A stretch of 64,000 bases of DNA from Bordetella genomosp. 2 (lineage in GTDB: Bacteria; Pseudomonadota; Gammaproteobacteria; Burkholderiales; Burkholderiaceae_B), in NCBI RefSeq assembly GCF_002261345.1, contig NZ_NEVT01000006.1:186001-250000 (forward strand), in the 5' to 3' direction. Positions 19,050-35,468 of the stretch are shown here, piece by piece. Within the stretch, counting starts at the first letter, position 1. Each line of letters begins with the position of its first letter. Under the pieces are notes generated by a model, which was given only the letters and a program-made list of their open reading frames with translations, was not told where the DNA came from and ran no database searches. Position numbers and translations under genes: made by a program.

Positions 19050-21154
19050 GGCTCGACTCCGGGGACGCGGGCGCTGAGCAGCGTCAGGCTGTGCGCCGGC
19101 ACCTCGACCTGCGCGCCGGTCGCCGGCCGTGCTTCGTCCTGGGCGTGGGCGCTGTTGACTTCCAGCGTCCATGTCAGCGCGGGCTCCGGCAGGTGGAAAG
19201 TCACCGGCGCGTCGCTGGCGTTGAGCAGCAGCAGGGTGACGTCGGCCTCGTCGCCAACCGGGCAGGCGCGTCGCATGGCCAATGCGCGGCGGCCCGCGTC
19301 CTGCCAGTGCGCCGGGTCCATCGGTTCGCCGTTCTCGGTGAACCAGCCCAGCGCCGGCACGCCGGGCGCCGCTTCGCGGTTGGCGTCGCCATAGCGGTCC
19401 GCGCGCAGGCTGGGATGGGCGCGCCGCAGGGCGGCGAGCCGCCCGGCATAGCGCGCCAGGCTCGCGCCGGGCTCATGGGTGGCCTGGGTCCAGTCGAGCC
19501 AGCTGATGGGGTTGTCCTGGCAATAGGCGTTGTTGTTGCCTTCCTGCGAGTTGCCGAATTCGTCGCCGGCCAGCAGCATGGGCGTGCCGTCGGCCAGCAG
19601 CACCGTGGCCAGCATCGCGTGCTGGACCCGCGCGCGCAGCGCCTGCACGGCCTCGTCGCCGCCCGGACCTTCGTGGCCCCAGTTGGCGCTGAAGTTCTCC
19701 GCGTGGCCGTCATTGCCGTCCTCGCCATTGGCCTCGTTGTGGCTGGCGCCGTAGCTGACCAGGTCCTGCAGGGTAAAGCCATCGTGCGAGGCGACGTAGT
19801 TGATGCTGGCCCAGGGACGGCGGTGGCGCCGGTCGAACAGGTCGCGCGAACCGGCCAGCCGGGCCGCCAGTTCGCCCACCATGCCGTCGTCGGCGCGCCA
19901 ATAGCGACGCACGCCGTCGCGGAACTTGTCGTTCCATTCGGCGAAGCCGGGCGGGTGCTGGCCAAGTTGATAGCCGTTCGGCCCCACGTCCCAGGGTTCG
20001 GAGATCAGTTTCAGGCGCGCCAGCTCCGGATCCTGCAGGATGGCGTCGAAGAAGCCCGAGCCCGGATCGAAACCCGTGCCTTCGCGCCCCAGCGTGACGC
20101 CCAGGTCGAAGCGGAAGCCGTCCACCCGGTAGGCCGAGGCCCAGTAGCGCAGCGAGTCCATCACCATCTGCAGCACTCTGGGATGGGAAATATTGAGGGT
20201 GTTGCCGCAGCCCGTGTCATTGATGTAGTGGCGCTCCTCGCCCGGCACCAGGCGGTAGTAGCTGGCGTTGTCCAGGCCGCGCCACGACAGGGTGGGGCCC
20301 AGTTCGCTGCCCTCGCACGTATGGTTGTAGACCACGTCGAGGATCACCTCGATGCCGGCGGCATGCAGGCGCCGCACCGCCTGCTTGAGTTCGTTGGGAC
20401 CGCCGTGCGGCACGTAGGCTGGCTCCGGCGCGAAGAACGACAGGGTGCTGTACCCCCAATAGTTGCGCAGCCCGCGCTCGACCAGGAAGCGGTCCTGCAG
20501 GAACGCATGCACCGGCAGCAGCTCGACCGCGGTGATGCCCAGGCGATGCAGGTGGTCGATGAAGCGCGGATCGGCCAGCGCGGTGGCGGTGCCCCGCAGC
20601 GGCGTGCGCAGGTCTTCGCGCTGCATCGAGGCGCCGCGCAGGTGCACCTCGTACAGTATGGTCTCGTTCCATGGCGTGGCGGGCGGCACGCTGCGGCCCC
20701 AGTCGAAGTAGTCGTCCACGACGATGGCCTTGGGCATCGCCAGCGCGCTGTCGCGGCGGTCCATGCTGAGGTCGGCCTTGGCGTGCTGCAGGCGATAGCC
20801 GAACAGCGCGTCGGACCAGCGCGGCGAGCCGGTCAGGCGCCGTGCGTAGGGATCCAGCAGCAGCTTGTGCGGATTGAAGCGGTGGCCATTGCGGGGATCA
20901 TACGGGCCATGGGCGCGGTACCCGTACACCAGCCCCGGCTGCGCGTCGGGCAAGTAGCCGTGCCAGACTTCGTCGGTGCATTCGGGCAGCGGCAGGCGGC
21001 ACAGTTCCTTGCGGCCGCGGTCGTCGAACAGGCACAGCTCGATGCGGGTCGCATTGGCGGAGAAGACCGCGAAATTGACGCCCAGCCCGTCGCTGGTGGC
21101 GCCCAGCGGGTAGGGCGCTCCCGCGGTCAGCCGGCGTTGTGCGGGAATGGCCAT
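19046..21154 (-). CDS. glgX: Glycogen debranching enzyme, isoamylase type
   Basis: GH13 debranching enzyme that hydrolyses alpha-1,6 links of glycogen outer chains. 702 residues. The N-terminal CBM48-like domain has YPLGATSDGLGVNFAVFS. Catalytic signatures are VILDVVYNHTCEG, YRVDGFRFDLG (nucleophile), KLISEPWDVGPNGYQLG (acid Glu) and YVASHDGFTL. It starts one base after the glgB stop and overlaps treZ by 4 bases. The debranched chains would feed TreY/TreZ and MalQ in the same operon. Confidence 0.95.
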   Translation of the reverse strand: MAIPAQRRLTAGAPYPLGATSDGLGVNFAVFSANATRIELCLFDDRGRKELCRLPLPECTDEVWHGYLPDAQPGLVYGYRAHGPYDPRNGHRFNPHKLLLDPYARRLTGSPRWSDALFGYRLQHAKADLSMDRRDSALAMPKAIVVDDYFDWGRSVPPATPWNETILYEVHLRGASMQREDLRTPLRGTATALADPRFIDHLHRLGITAVELLPVHAFLQDRFLVERGLRNYWGYSTLSFFAPEPAYVPHGGPNELKQAVRRLHAAGIEVILDVVYNHTCEGSELGPTLSWRGLDNASYYRLVPGEERHYINDTGCGNTLNISHPRVLQMVMDSLRYWASAYRVDGFRFDLGVTLGREGTGFDPGSGFFDAILQDPELARLKLISEPWDVGPNGYQLGQHPPGFAEWNDKFRDGVRRYWRADDGMVGELAARLAGSRDLFDRRHRRPWASINYVASHDGFTLQDLVSYGASHNEANGEDGNDGHAENFSANWGHEGPGGDEAVQALRARVQHAMLATVLLADGTPMLLAGDEFGNSQEGNNNAYCQDNPISWLDWTQATHEPGASLARYAGRLAALRRAHPSLRADRYGDANREAAPGVPALGWFTENGEPMDPAHWQDAGRRALAMRRACPVGDEADVTLLLLNASDAPVTFHLPEPALTWTLEVNSAHAQDEARPATGAQVEVPAHSLTLLSARVPGVEP

Positions 21155-21155
21155 G

Positions 21156-23359
21156 TCATACCTCGTGTCGTAGCAGCAGAGTCGATAGCGGCGGCAGGTT
21201 CAGCACCACCGATTGCGGCTGGCCGTGTGCCGGAGCGTCTTCCGTGTGGGCCAGGATGGGGCCGGCCAGCCCGGCGCCGCCGTAGGCCGCATCGTCCGTG
21301 TTGATCCGCTGGCGCCAGCGGCCGGCCAGGGGCACGCCGATGCGGTAGTCGTGGCGCGCCACCGGGGTGAAATTGCAGATCGCCAGCACATGGTGCTCGC
21401 CATCGGTGCGCACGAACGCCAGCACGCTGTTGGTCTCGTCGTCGCCTACCATCCAGGCGAAACCCGCCGGGTCGGCATCGCGCCGGTGCAATTCCGGCAG
21501 CTCGCAGTACAGGTGGTTCAGGTCGGCCACCAGCCGCTGCATGCCGCGCCGGGCCGGATCGTCCAGCAGGTTCCAGTCGACCGGGACGTCGTGGTTCCAT
21601 TCGCTTTCCTGGGCGATCTCGCCGCCCATGAACAGCAGCTTCTTGCCTGGATGCGCCCACATATAGCCGTAGTACAGGCGCAGCTGGGCCATCCGGTCGG
21701 CCGGGCTGCCGGGCATCTTGCCCAGCAGCGAGCCCTTGCCGTGCACCACCTCGTCGTGCGACAGCGGCAGGATGTAGCGCTCGGAGTAGGCGTACATCAT
21801 GCCGAAGGTCACGTCGTGGTGATGGTAGCGGCGGTGCACCGGGTCGTGGCGCATGTAGCGCAGCGTGTCGTGCATCCAGCCCATGTTCCACTTGTAGTCG
21901 AAGCCCAGGCCGCCGTCGCGCGCCGGCGCGGTCACGCCAGGCCAGGCGGTCGATTCCTCGGCCACCGTGATGGCGCCGGGGCATTCGCACGCCACTACGG
22001 TATTGAGCTCGCGCAGGAAATCCACCGCCTCCAGGTTCTCGCGCCCGCCGTAGCGGTTGGGCACCCATTCGCCCGGCGCGCGGCTGTAGTCGCGGTACAG
22101 CATCGACGCCACGGCGTCGACGCGCAGGCCGTCCACGTGGAAATCGCGCAACCAGTGCAGGGCGCTGGCGATCATGTAGGCCTTCACTTCGGTGCGCCCC
22201 AGGTTGTAGACCAGGGTGTTCCAGTCGGGATGGAAGCCTTCGCGCGGATCGGCGTATTCGTACAGGGCCGTGCCGTCGAAGCGCGCCAGCCCATGCGGGT
22301 CATCGGGGAAATGGGCCGGGACCCAGTCCAGGATCACGCCCAGCCCGGCGGCGTGGCATTGATCGACGAAGCGCGCGAAGTCGGCCGGCGTCCCGTAGCG
22401 CGCGCTGGGCGCGAACATGCCGAGCGGCTGGTAGCCCCAGGAGCCGCCGAACGGATGCTCCATGATCGGCATCAGCTCGATATGGGTGAAGCCCAGCGCG
22501 CGGGCATAGGCCGGCAGGCGGGCGGCCAGCCTGTCCCACAACGGCCCCGGAGCGGGGTCGTCCAGCCATGAGCCGACGTGGACTTCGTAGATGGCGAGCG
22601 GCGCGTCCGGGCCCTGGCGGGCCGCGCGGCCGTTCATCCAGGCGCTGTCGGTCCAGGCGAAAGGCGCCGCGTCCGGCACGATCGATGCCGTGGCGGGCGG
22701 AACCTCGGCCTGCCGGGCCATTGGATCGGCGCGCAGCGTGGTGACATCGTCGGCGCCGAGGATCTGGTACTTGTAGCGGCTGCGCGGCGCCACGCCGGGC
22801 ACGAAGATCTCCCAGACGCCGGCGGCATGGCGCAGCCGCATGCCGTGGCGCAGGCCATTCCAGCCGTTGAAATCGCCGACCAGCGCCACGCGCCGCGCGT
22901 TGGGGGCCCACACCGCGAACCGCACGCCGGCCACGCCGTCGATCTCGCAGTTGCGGGGGCCCAGGCATTGCCCGGCATACAGCCAGGAGCCCTGGGCCAG
23001 CATTTCCAGGTGCGATTCTTCCAGCAGCGGCCCGAAGGCGTAAGGATCGACCAGCAGTTCCGAGCCGCCGTCCGGCCAGCGCACCCGCAGCCGGTAGCGG
23101 GGCCGGCCGGCCCCGCAGTGCGCACTGATATCGGCAGCGTACAGCCCGTCGCCGACCGGCGGCAGCGCCAGCTCGGCGCCGTCCTCGAAGACGGCATCGA
23201 CACTGAGCGCGCAGGGCATCAGCACGCGCAGCACGGTGCGGTCGTCCAGCCGGTGGGGGCCGAGCACCCCGAAGGCGTCGGCGTGCCGGCCGGCCAGCAG
23301 GGCTTCCTGGACGGATGGCGCGATACCGTGGCTGCGCACAGCAGGACTGGCAGCGTCGC

Positions 23360-23363
<4 letters not shown>
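21156..23363 (-). CDS. glgB: 1,4-alpha-glucan branching enzyme
   Basis: GH13 branching enzyme that adds alpha-1,6 branches to growing glucan. 735 residues. Two N-terminal beta modules come first, the second (CBM48) with [20 protein letters not shown]. Then the barrel: [41 protein letters not shown] (nucleophile) and [13 protein letters not shown] (acid Glu), and [17 protein letters not shown] precedes the chosen ATG, which overlaps the treS stop as ATGA. In the GlgE pathway GlgB branches the alpha-1,4 chains made by GlgE. Confidence 0.96.
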
Positions 23364-26704
<3,341 letters not shown>

Positions 26705-26719
26705 GATGGCTTCCATGTT

Positions 26720-29956
<3,237 letters not shown>

Positions 29957-29969
29957 GCGCACCCCGCGC

Positions 29970-31532
29970 TCAGTAGCCGACGGCAACAGGCATGCCGTCC
30001 AGCGGCCTCGGATAAGCGGGAGCGGCCGCGGGCCGGATGGTCGGCGCCGGCACCTGGCCGCGCAGCGGGCCGCCCACCAGCGATTGGAACAGTTCCAGAT
30101 ACGGCGCAGCCGCGCTGTCCCAGCCGAAGTCGCCCGCCATCCCGTTGCGCTGCATGGCCTGCCACAGGCGCGGCTGCGCGCGCAGGCGCAGCGCGCGATC
30201 GATGGCGGCGGCCATGGCCTGCGGCGTGTCGCCGTCGAACAGTACGCCGGTAGCGGCGAACATGGCTTTGTCGGGCTGCTCCGCGCCCGGGTCGACGATC
30301 GTATCGGCCATGCCGCCGACCCGCGAGCCGATCGGCACCGTGCCATAGCGCATGGCATACAGCGGCGTCAGGCCGAACGGCTCGAAGCGGCTGCCGTGCA
30401 GCAGCATGTCGGCGCCGGCATGCAGGCGGTGCGCGGTCGGTTCGTCGTAGCCGATGCGCACCGCGCAGCGGCCCGGATAGCGCTCCGCCAGCGCCTGGAA
30501 GGCCTGCTCGTAGCGGCGTTCGCCGCGGCCGATCACCGCGACCTGCAGTCCCGGGTGGCGGTGCAGGGCGTCGGGCAGCGCCTCGATGGCGACATCGGCC
30601 ATCTTCTGCTCGGTCAGCCGGCTGCCCAGCGCCATCAGGGAGGCATCGGGGCTGACCTGCAGGCCGAACGATTTCTGCAGGGCGGCCTTGGCGCGCCGTT
30701 TGTTGGCGGGCCGGCGCAGGCAATAGCGCATGCTGCCCAGGTGCGGATCGCTGGCAGGATTCCACAAGGCGTCGTCGATGCCGTTCGGGATGGCCTGCAG
30801 ATCAGCGGCGCGCGCGCGCAGCAGCGGATCCAGGCCGCAGCCGAACTCGGGGGTGAGAATCTCGCGCGCGTAAGTGTTGCTGACGGTGGTAATGCGATCG
30901 GCGTAGCGCAGTCCTGCCTTCAGGAAACTCAGCTGCCCGTAGTGGCGGGCGCCGTCGTCCGTGCAGTAGCCCTCCGGTACCCCCAGCTCGCGGGCGCAGG
31001 CCAGCGGGAAGACACCCTGGAACGCCAGGTTGTGCACGGTGAGCACGGTCTTCACATAGCGCAGCCCGCTTGCCCGCGCCAGCAGCGGCGCCAGCCCGGC
31101 GTGCCAGTCCTGGGCATGCAGCACGTCGGGTTGCCGTATGCCCGGCAGGCCGGTGGCAATGCGCACGGCCGCGTGGGCCAGGGCGGCATAGCGCAAGGCG
31201 TTGTCCGGATAGGGCGTGCCGCCCGCGTCCATATACAAGTCGTCGCGGTCGTACAGCGCGTCGTTGCACAGCAGGTACACGGGCAGGCCCGACTCGCCGC
31301 ACAAGGCGCCGGCCAGCGTCGCCTCGCCGCCCGGCATGCCCGACAGGCGCGCGATGTGGCGCACCCCGGTCACCTTGGCGAGCACGCCGCGGTAGGCCGG
31401 CATCAAGATCCCGACTTCCATGCCCGCGCGGCTCAGCGCACGCGCCAATCCCGTCACGGCATCTCCCAGCCCGCCACTCTTGGCCAGGGGAAATGCCTCG
31501 GATGTCACCATCAATACTCTCAGTCGCGCCAT
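29970..31532 (-). CDS. glgA: Glycogen synthase (GT5)
   Basis: Retaining GT5 glucosyltransferase that extends alpha-1,4-glucan from ADP-glucose and in GlgE organisms can also make maltose-1-phosphate. 520 residues. Visible are the N-terminal KSGGLGD nucleotide-sugar loop, HAQDWHAGL, TVHNLAFQGVFP, AIPNGIDDALWNP, and the GT-B C-terminal SRFEPFGLTPLYAMRYGT. The last 40 residues are Pro-rich and not part of the family core. GGGAG precedes the chosen ATG. First of the eight tightly spaced glucan genes. No glgC (ADP-glucose pyrophosphorylase) is present in the window. Confidence 0.95.
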   Translation of the reverse strand: MARLRVLMVTSEAFPLAKSGGLGDAVTGLARALSRAGMEVGILMPAYRGVLAKVTGVRHIARLSGMPGGEATLAGALCGESGLPVYLLCNDALYDRDDLYMDAGGTPYPDNALRYAALAHAAVRIATGLPGIRQPDVLHAQDWHAGLAPLLARASGLRYVKTVLTVHNLAFQGVFPLACARELGVPEGYCTDDGARHYGQLSFLKAGLRYADRITTVSNTYAREILTPEFGCGLDPLLRARAADLQAIPNGIDDALWNPASDPHLGSMRYCLRRPANKRRAKAALQKSFGLQVSPDASLMALGSRLTEQKMADVAIEALPDALHRHPGLQVAVIGRGERRYEQAFQALAERYPGRCAVRIGYDEPTAHRLHAGADMLLHGSRFEPFGLTPLYAMRYGTVPIGSRVGGMADTIVDPGAEQPDKAMFAATGVLFDGDTPQAMAAAIDRALRLRAQPRLWQAMQRNGMAGDFGWDSAAAPYLELFQSLVGGPLRGQVPAPTIRPAAAPAYPRPLDGMPVAVGY

Positions 31533-31554
31533 GTCCGCTCCCGTCTGTTGCGAT

Positions 31555-31579
31555 GCGTCCCGATGAAAAAAGGGGACGC
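31555..31579. repeat. Inverted repeat between mscS and glgA
   Basis: GCGTCCC and GGGACGC are separated by 11 bases that contain AAAAAA. It fills the 49-base gap between the mscS stop and the glgA start. The A/T run sits in the loop rather than after the stem, so it does not read as an intrinsic terminator; it may stabilise or process the message. Confidence 0.4.
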
Positions 31580-31581
31580 GC

Positions 31582-32691
31582 TCAGTGCCCGCGCCCTTCA
31601 TCGCAAGCGGTGTGCCCGGGGCCGGCGCCCGCGGTTTCGGAACCGCGAGGCTCGCGCGACAGCCTGACGCGGCGTTCGGGCACGGCGAAGGCGATGTCGG
31701 CTTCGCCCAGCTCCCGCAGCAGGCCGAGATTGATGCGCTGCTGGATATCCATGTAGCGGTTGTAATCGGCGCTCATGACGTAATAGACGGCCTCGAACAC
31801 CAGGCCGCTTTCGCCAAAACTGGCGAAATGCGCGCGGTCATAGCGGGTGTCGGATTCGTTCTCGATCTGGCGCCGCACAATGTCCGGCACGGCGGCCGCC
31901 TGGTCGGGCGCGGTGCGGTAGGAGAGGGTGAAGCCGAACACGATGCGCCTTTGTTGCATGCGCTTGTAATTTTGTATGGTTTGCTTGAGCAGCTCGGTGT
32001 TGGAGCACACGATCTGTTCGCCGCCCAGGCTGCGGATGCGGGTGGTCTTGAGCCCGATGTGCTCGATACTGCCGGCGACCGAGCCGAACACGACGAAGTC
32101 GCCCACTTCGAAGGGTTTGTCCAGGCCGATGGCAATGGAGGCGAACAAATCGCTCAGGATGGTCTGCACCGCCAGGGCGACCGCGACGCCGCCGATGCCC
32201 AGGCTGGCCACCAGGGCGGTGATGTTGACGCCCATGTTGTCCAGCATCGCCAGCACCGTCATGGCCCAGATGACGATGCGCAGCAGCAGGGCCAGCAGGG
32301 CGGCGGTCACCGCGCGGGCTCCGGCCCGCCCGGTCAGCGCCCGCACCAGGCCTACCGTGACGGCGCGATCGGCCCACAAGGCTGCCTGCAGGGCCGCCAG
32401 CACGAACCACAGGTGCGCGGCCGCCACCGCCCACGGCGCGATGACGCCCGTGACCCGCGCGCTGAACAGCACCGCGATCAGGGCCAGGATCAGCCAGTTG
32501 GTGCGCCCGATGATCTCCAGCGCGGCGGCGCTGCCCGGCCCGGCGCCGGCTTCCAGCCGGCGTCGCAGCCGTTGCCTGGCCATCCGCAGGGCGAACAGGG
32601 CGGCAAGCAGCAGCACGACCGCCATCGCGGCGGTCAGCAGCCATGCCCAGACGGGGCTGCCTCCCAGGGTGTAGTCAACCAGCAAGCGCAC
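31582..32691 (-). CDS. MscS-family mechanosensitive ion channel
   Basis: Small-conductance mechanosensitive channel protein of 369 residues, inner membrane. Several N-terminal hydrophobic helices are followed by the pore helix and beta domain: ITALVASLGIGGVAVALAVQ, DLFASIAIGLDKPFEVGDFV and SIEHIGLKTTRIRSLGGEQI, then the C-terminal alpha/beta vestibule with YVMSADYNRYMDIQQRINL. GTG start with GGGGGA at good spacing. It releases solutes on hypo-osmotic shock. It lies 49 bases upstream of glgA on the same strand, so an osmotic channel is probably co-transcribed with glycogen/trehalose genes. A sigma-54-like promoter is directly upstream. Confidence 0.9.
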   Translation of the reverse strand: MRLLVDYTLGGSPVWAWLLTAAMAVVLLLAALFALRMARQRLRRRLEAGAGPGSAAALEIIGRTNWLILALIAVLFSARVTGVIAPWAVAAAHLWFVLAALQAALWADRAVTVGLVRALTGRAGARAVTAALLALLLRIVIWAMTVLAMLDNMGVNITALVASLGIGGVAVALAVQTILSDLFASIAIGLDKPFEVGDFVVFGSVAGSIEHIGLKTTRIRSLGGEQIVCSNTELLKQTIQNYKRMQQRRIVFGFTLSYRTAPDQAAAVPDIVRRQIENESDTRYDRAHFASFGESGLVFEAVYYVMSADYNRYMDIQQRINLGLLRELGEADIAFAVPERRVRLSREPRGSETAGAGPGHTACDEGRGH

Positions 32692-32726
32692 GCGTATCCC
32701 CCGTCATGAACGAGGCGGCGCGTCAT

Positions 32727-32741
32727 GCAAGCGGCGTGCCG
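32727..32741 (-). promoter_or_regulatory. Sigma-54 -24/-12 promoter candidate for mscS-glgA-...-treY
   Basis: CGGCACGCCGCTTGC, followed by AT, has GGCACG and TTGCA with the required spacing; only the first T of the consensus is missing. The GC is about 37 bases from the mscS GTG. Bases from CGCTTGC through the following ATGACG are the same as at the ybhP promoter. The upstream half overlaps a 12-bp inverted repeat, so part of the match could be due to that structure. Confidence 0.6.
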
Positions 32742-32757
32742 GCGGGCCGGCACGCCG
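32732..32757. repeat. Perfect 12-bp inverted repeat after the sigma-54 activator gene
   Basis: CGGCGTGCCGGC and GCCGGCACGCCG meet around a 2-base centre, just after the stop of the receiver-less activator gene. It could end that transcript as a hairpin, though no U-run follows on either strand, or be a protein-binding palindrome. It overlaps the -24 element of the mscS promoter candidate. Confidence 0.5.
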
Positions 32758-32769
32758 TCAATGGGCGGA

Positions 32770-33765
<996 letters not shown>

Positions 33766-33789
33766 AGGGTGTTCCCCCGGGATTTCGCA

Positions 33790-33808
33790 CGGGCCCGGAA
33801 AGGGCCCG
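33790..33808. repeat. Hairpin in the leader of the receiver-less activator gene
   Basis: CGGGCCC and GGGCCCG flank GGAAA, a 7-bp stem with a 5-base loop, about 25 bases before the activator start on the minus strand. It may affect translation or be a binding site. Confidence 0.4.
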
Positions 33809-33860
33809 CGATGCTCTATAGTGAGCAGTCGGTTTGATGATACGGCAGCGTTTGGAGCGA

Positions 33861-33878
33861 TTTGCAACCATGTGCAAA
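33861..33878. promoter_or_regulatory. Palindrome in the divergent activator intergenic region (candidate operator)
   Basis: TTTGCA and TGCAAA are a perfect inverted repeat with a 6-base spacer (ACCATG), roughly midway between the two divergent sigma-54 activator genes. A further half-like TTGGCAAA follows a few bases later. Symmetry and place suggest a binding site for one of the two Fis-type activators, controlling both genes. The rest of the 216-base gap has no clear -24/-12 or -35/-10 pair. Confidence 0.5.
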
Positions 33879-33981
33879 TATTGGCAAACGTTGGTGGTGC
33901 GAACCGGTACGGCCCGCCCGCGAGCGCCCGCCGCGAGGTATGCTCAAAAGCCTACTGGTCTGTCTTTGTAACGGAGAAGAA

Positions 33982-35355
33982 ATGCCTCATCTGCTCGTTC
34001 TGGACGATGACGAAGCGATACGCGAGGTGCTGGCCGAAATCGCCCGCGAACATGGTTATTCGGTTGCACAGGCCGCGACCATGAAAGATGCGTTGATACA
34101 ACTTCAACGCCAGCAGCCCGACCTGGTCCTGACCGATGTGCGCCTGCCGGGCGCCAGCGGCATGGAGATCTTCGGCCGCCTGCCGAATTCCGACGCCGAA
34201 GTGGTGGTGATCACCGGGCATGGCAGCATGGACAATGCCGTGGAGGCCCTGCGGCTGGGCGCCACCGATTACCTGGTCAAGCCGGTGTGCCTGGACCGCC
34301 TGACGGAAATCCTGAACCGGGTCGCCGCCGACCGCGGCGCCTCCGGCGACGAGGGACCATTCCAGGAGCCCGGCCGCTTCGGCAAGATGCTGGGCCAGTC
34401 CGCGGCCATGGAAGACCTGTACAAGCAGCTGGCGCGCGTGGCCGTCACCGACGTCACCACGCTGCTGATCGGCGAGAGCGGCACCGGCAAGGAACTGGCC
34501 GCCCACGCGGTGCATGAACTCAGCAGCCGCAACAAGAAGCCGTTCATCGCCGTCAATTGCGGCGCCATTTCGCCGCACCTGATCGAAAGCGAGCTGTTCG
34601 GCCATGAGCGCGGCAGTTTCACCGGCGCGGACCGGCAGCACAAGGGATACTTCGAGCGCGCCGATTCCGGCACGCTGTTTCTCGATGAAGTGACCGAGAT
34701 GCCGCTGGACCTGCAGGTCAAGCTGTTGCGCGTGCTCGAGACGGGCCGCTTCATGCGGGTCGGCACCAACCGCGAGATCGCCTGCGATGTGCGCATCGTC
34801 GCGGCCACCAACCGCAACCCGGAGCAGGCCATCCAGGAAGGCAAGCTGCGCGAGGACCTCTATTACCGGTTGAGCGTGTTCCCGATCGAGCTGCCGCCGC
34901 TGCGGGACCGCGGCAGCGACATCGTGTTCCTGGCCGAGCGGTTCCTGCAGGCGCTCAACGAGAAGTACGGCGAATCGAAGCAGTTTTCCGAGCAGGCCCG
35001 CCAGGCCATCACCGAATACGAATGGCCGGGCAATGTGCGCGAGCTGAAGAACTATGTGCGCCGTGCCTTCATCATGGCCGAGGACGGCGTGCTGGGCGCG
35101 GACGCGCTGCAGCCGCAGATCGCGCCGGATGGCGGCGGACAGTCGGCGCGGGTCACGGTGCCCCTGGGCGTGACCCTGGCCGAGGCCGACCGGCGCCTGA
35201 TCATGGCCACTCTCGAGCGTTGCGGCGGCGTCAAGAAGCAGACCGCCGCGGTGCTCGGCATCAGCGCCAAGACGCTCTACAACCGCCTGGAAGAATATTC
35301 GCGCGCCGGCTACGCGGTGCCCAGCGAAGAGAAGGTGTCGCGCTCCGAAAGCTAG
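33982..35355 (+). CDS. Sigma-54-dependent response regulator (NtrC family)
   Basis: NtrC-type regulator of 457 residues. The receiver (1-120) has LDDDE at 7-11, LVLTDVRLPG with phospho-Asp 52, ITGHG and the Lys in YLVKP. Next is the AAA+ domain with GESGTGKEL, the GSFTGA loop (211-216), GTLFLDEVTEMP and LREDLYYRLSVFPIELPPLR, then the Fis-type helix-turn-helix KQTAAVLGISAKTLYNRLEEY. GGAGA precedes the ATG. No cognate kinase is adjacent. The next gene has a consensus sigma-54 promoter, so the regulator probably activates its neighbours. It is a close relative of the divergent receiver-less activator. Confidence 0.93.
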   Translation: MPHLLVLDDDEAIREVLAEIAREHGYSVAQAATMKDALIQLQRQQPDLVLTDVRLPGASGMEIFGRLPNSDAEVVVITGHGSMDNAVEALRLGATDYLVKPVCLDRLTEILNRVAADRGASGDEGPFQEPGRFGKMLGQSAAMEDLYKQLARVAVTDVTTLLIGESGTGKELAAHAVHELSSRNKKPFIAVNCGAISPHLIESELFGHERGSFTGADRQHKGYFERADSGTLFLDEVTEMPLDLQVKLLRVLETGRFMRVGTNREIACDVRIVAATNRNPEQAIQEGKLREDLYYRLSVFPIELPPLRDRGSDIVFLAERFLQALNEKYGESKQFSEQARQAITEYEWPGNVRELKNYVRRAFIMAEDGVLGADALQPQIAPDGGGQSARVTVPLGVTLAEADRRLIMATLERCGGVKKQTAAVLGISAKTLYNRLEEYSRAGYAVPSEEKVSRSES

Positions 35356-35413
35356 GGCCTAGCCCGCGCCGAAGGACGCGCGACGCCGGCCGGCTGCGCG
35401 TGGCCGCCGGCCC

Positions 35414-35428
35414 TGGCACAGGGTTTGC
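35414..35428 (+). promoter_or_regulatory. Consensus sigma-54 -24/-12 promoter for the PoxB-like gene
   Basis: TGGCACAGGGTTTGC followed by T: hexamer TGGCAC, five bases, TTGC, with GG and GC 10 bases apart. It lies between the response-regulator stop and the PoxB-like start; the GC is 41 bases from the ATG. Confidence 0.78.
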
Positions 35429-35468
35429 TGCATCCCGTCCCCATGAGGATCTATCTCTGGGAGCATGC

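Noticed and set aside
31555-31579. Terminator between mscS and glgA
   Set aside because: The A/T run is in the loop, not after the stem, so transcription probably continues into glgA.
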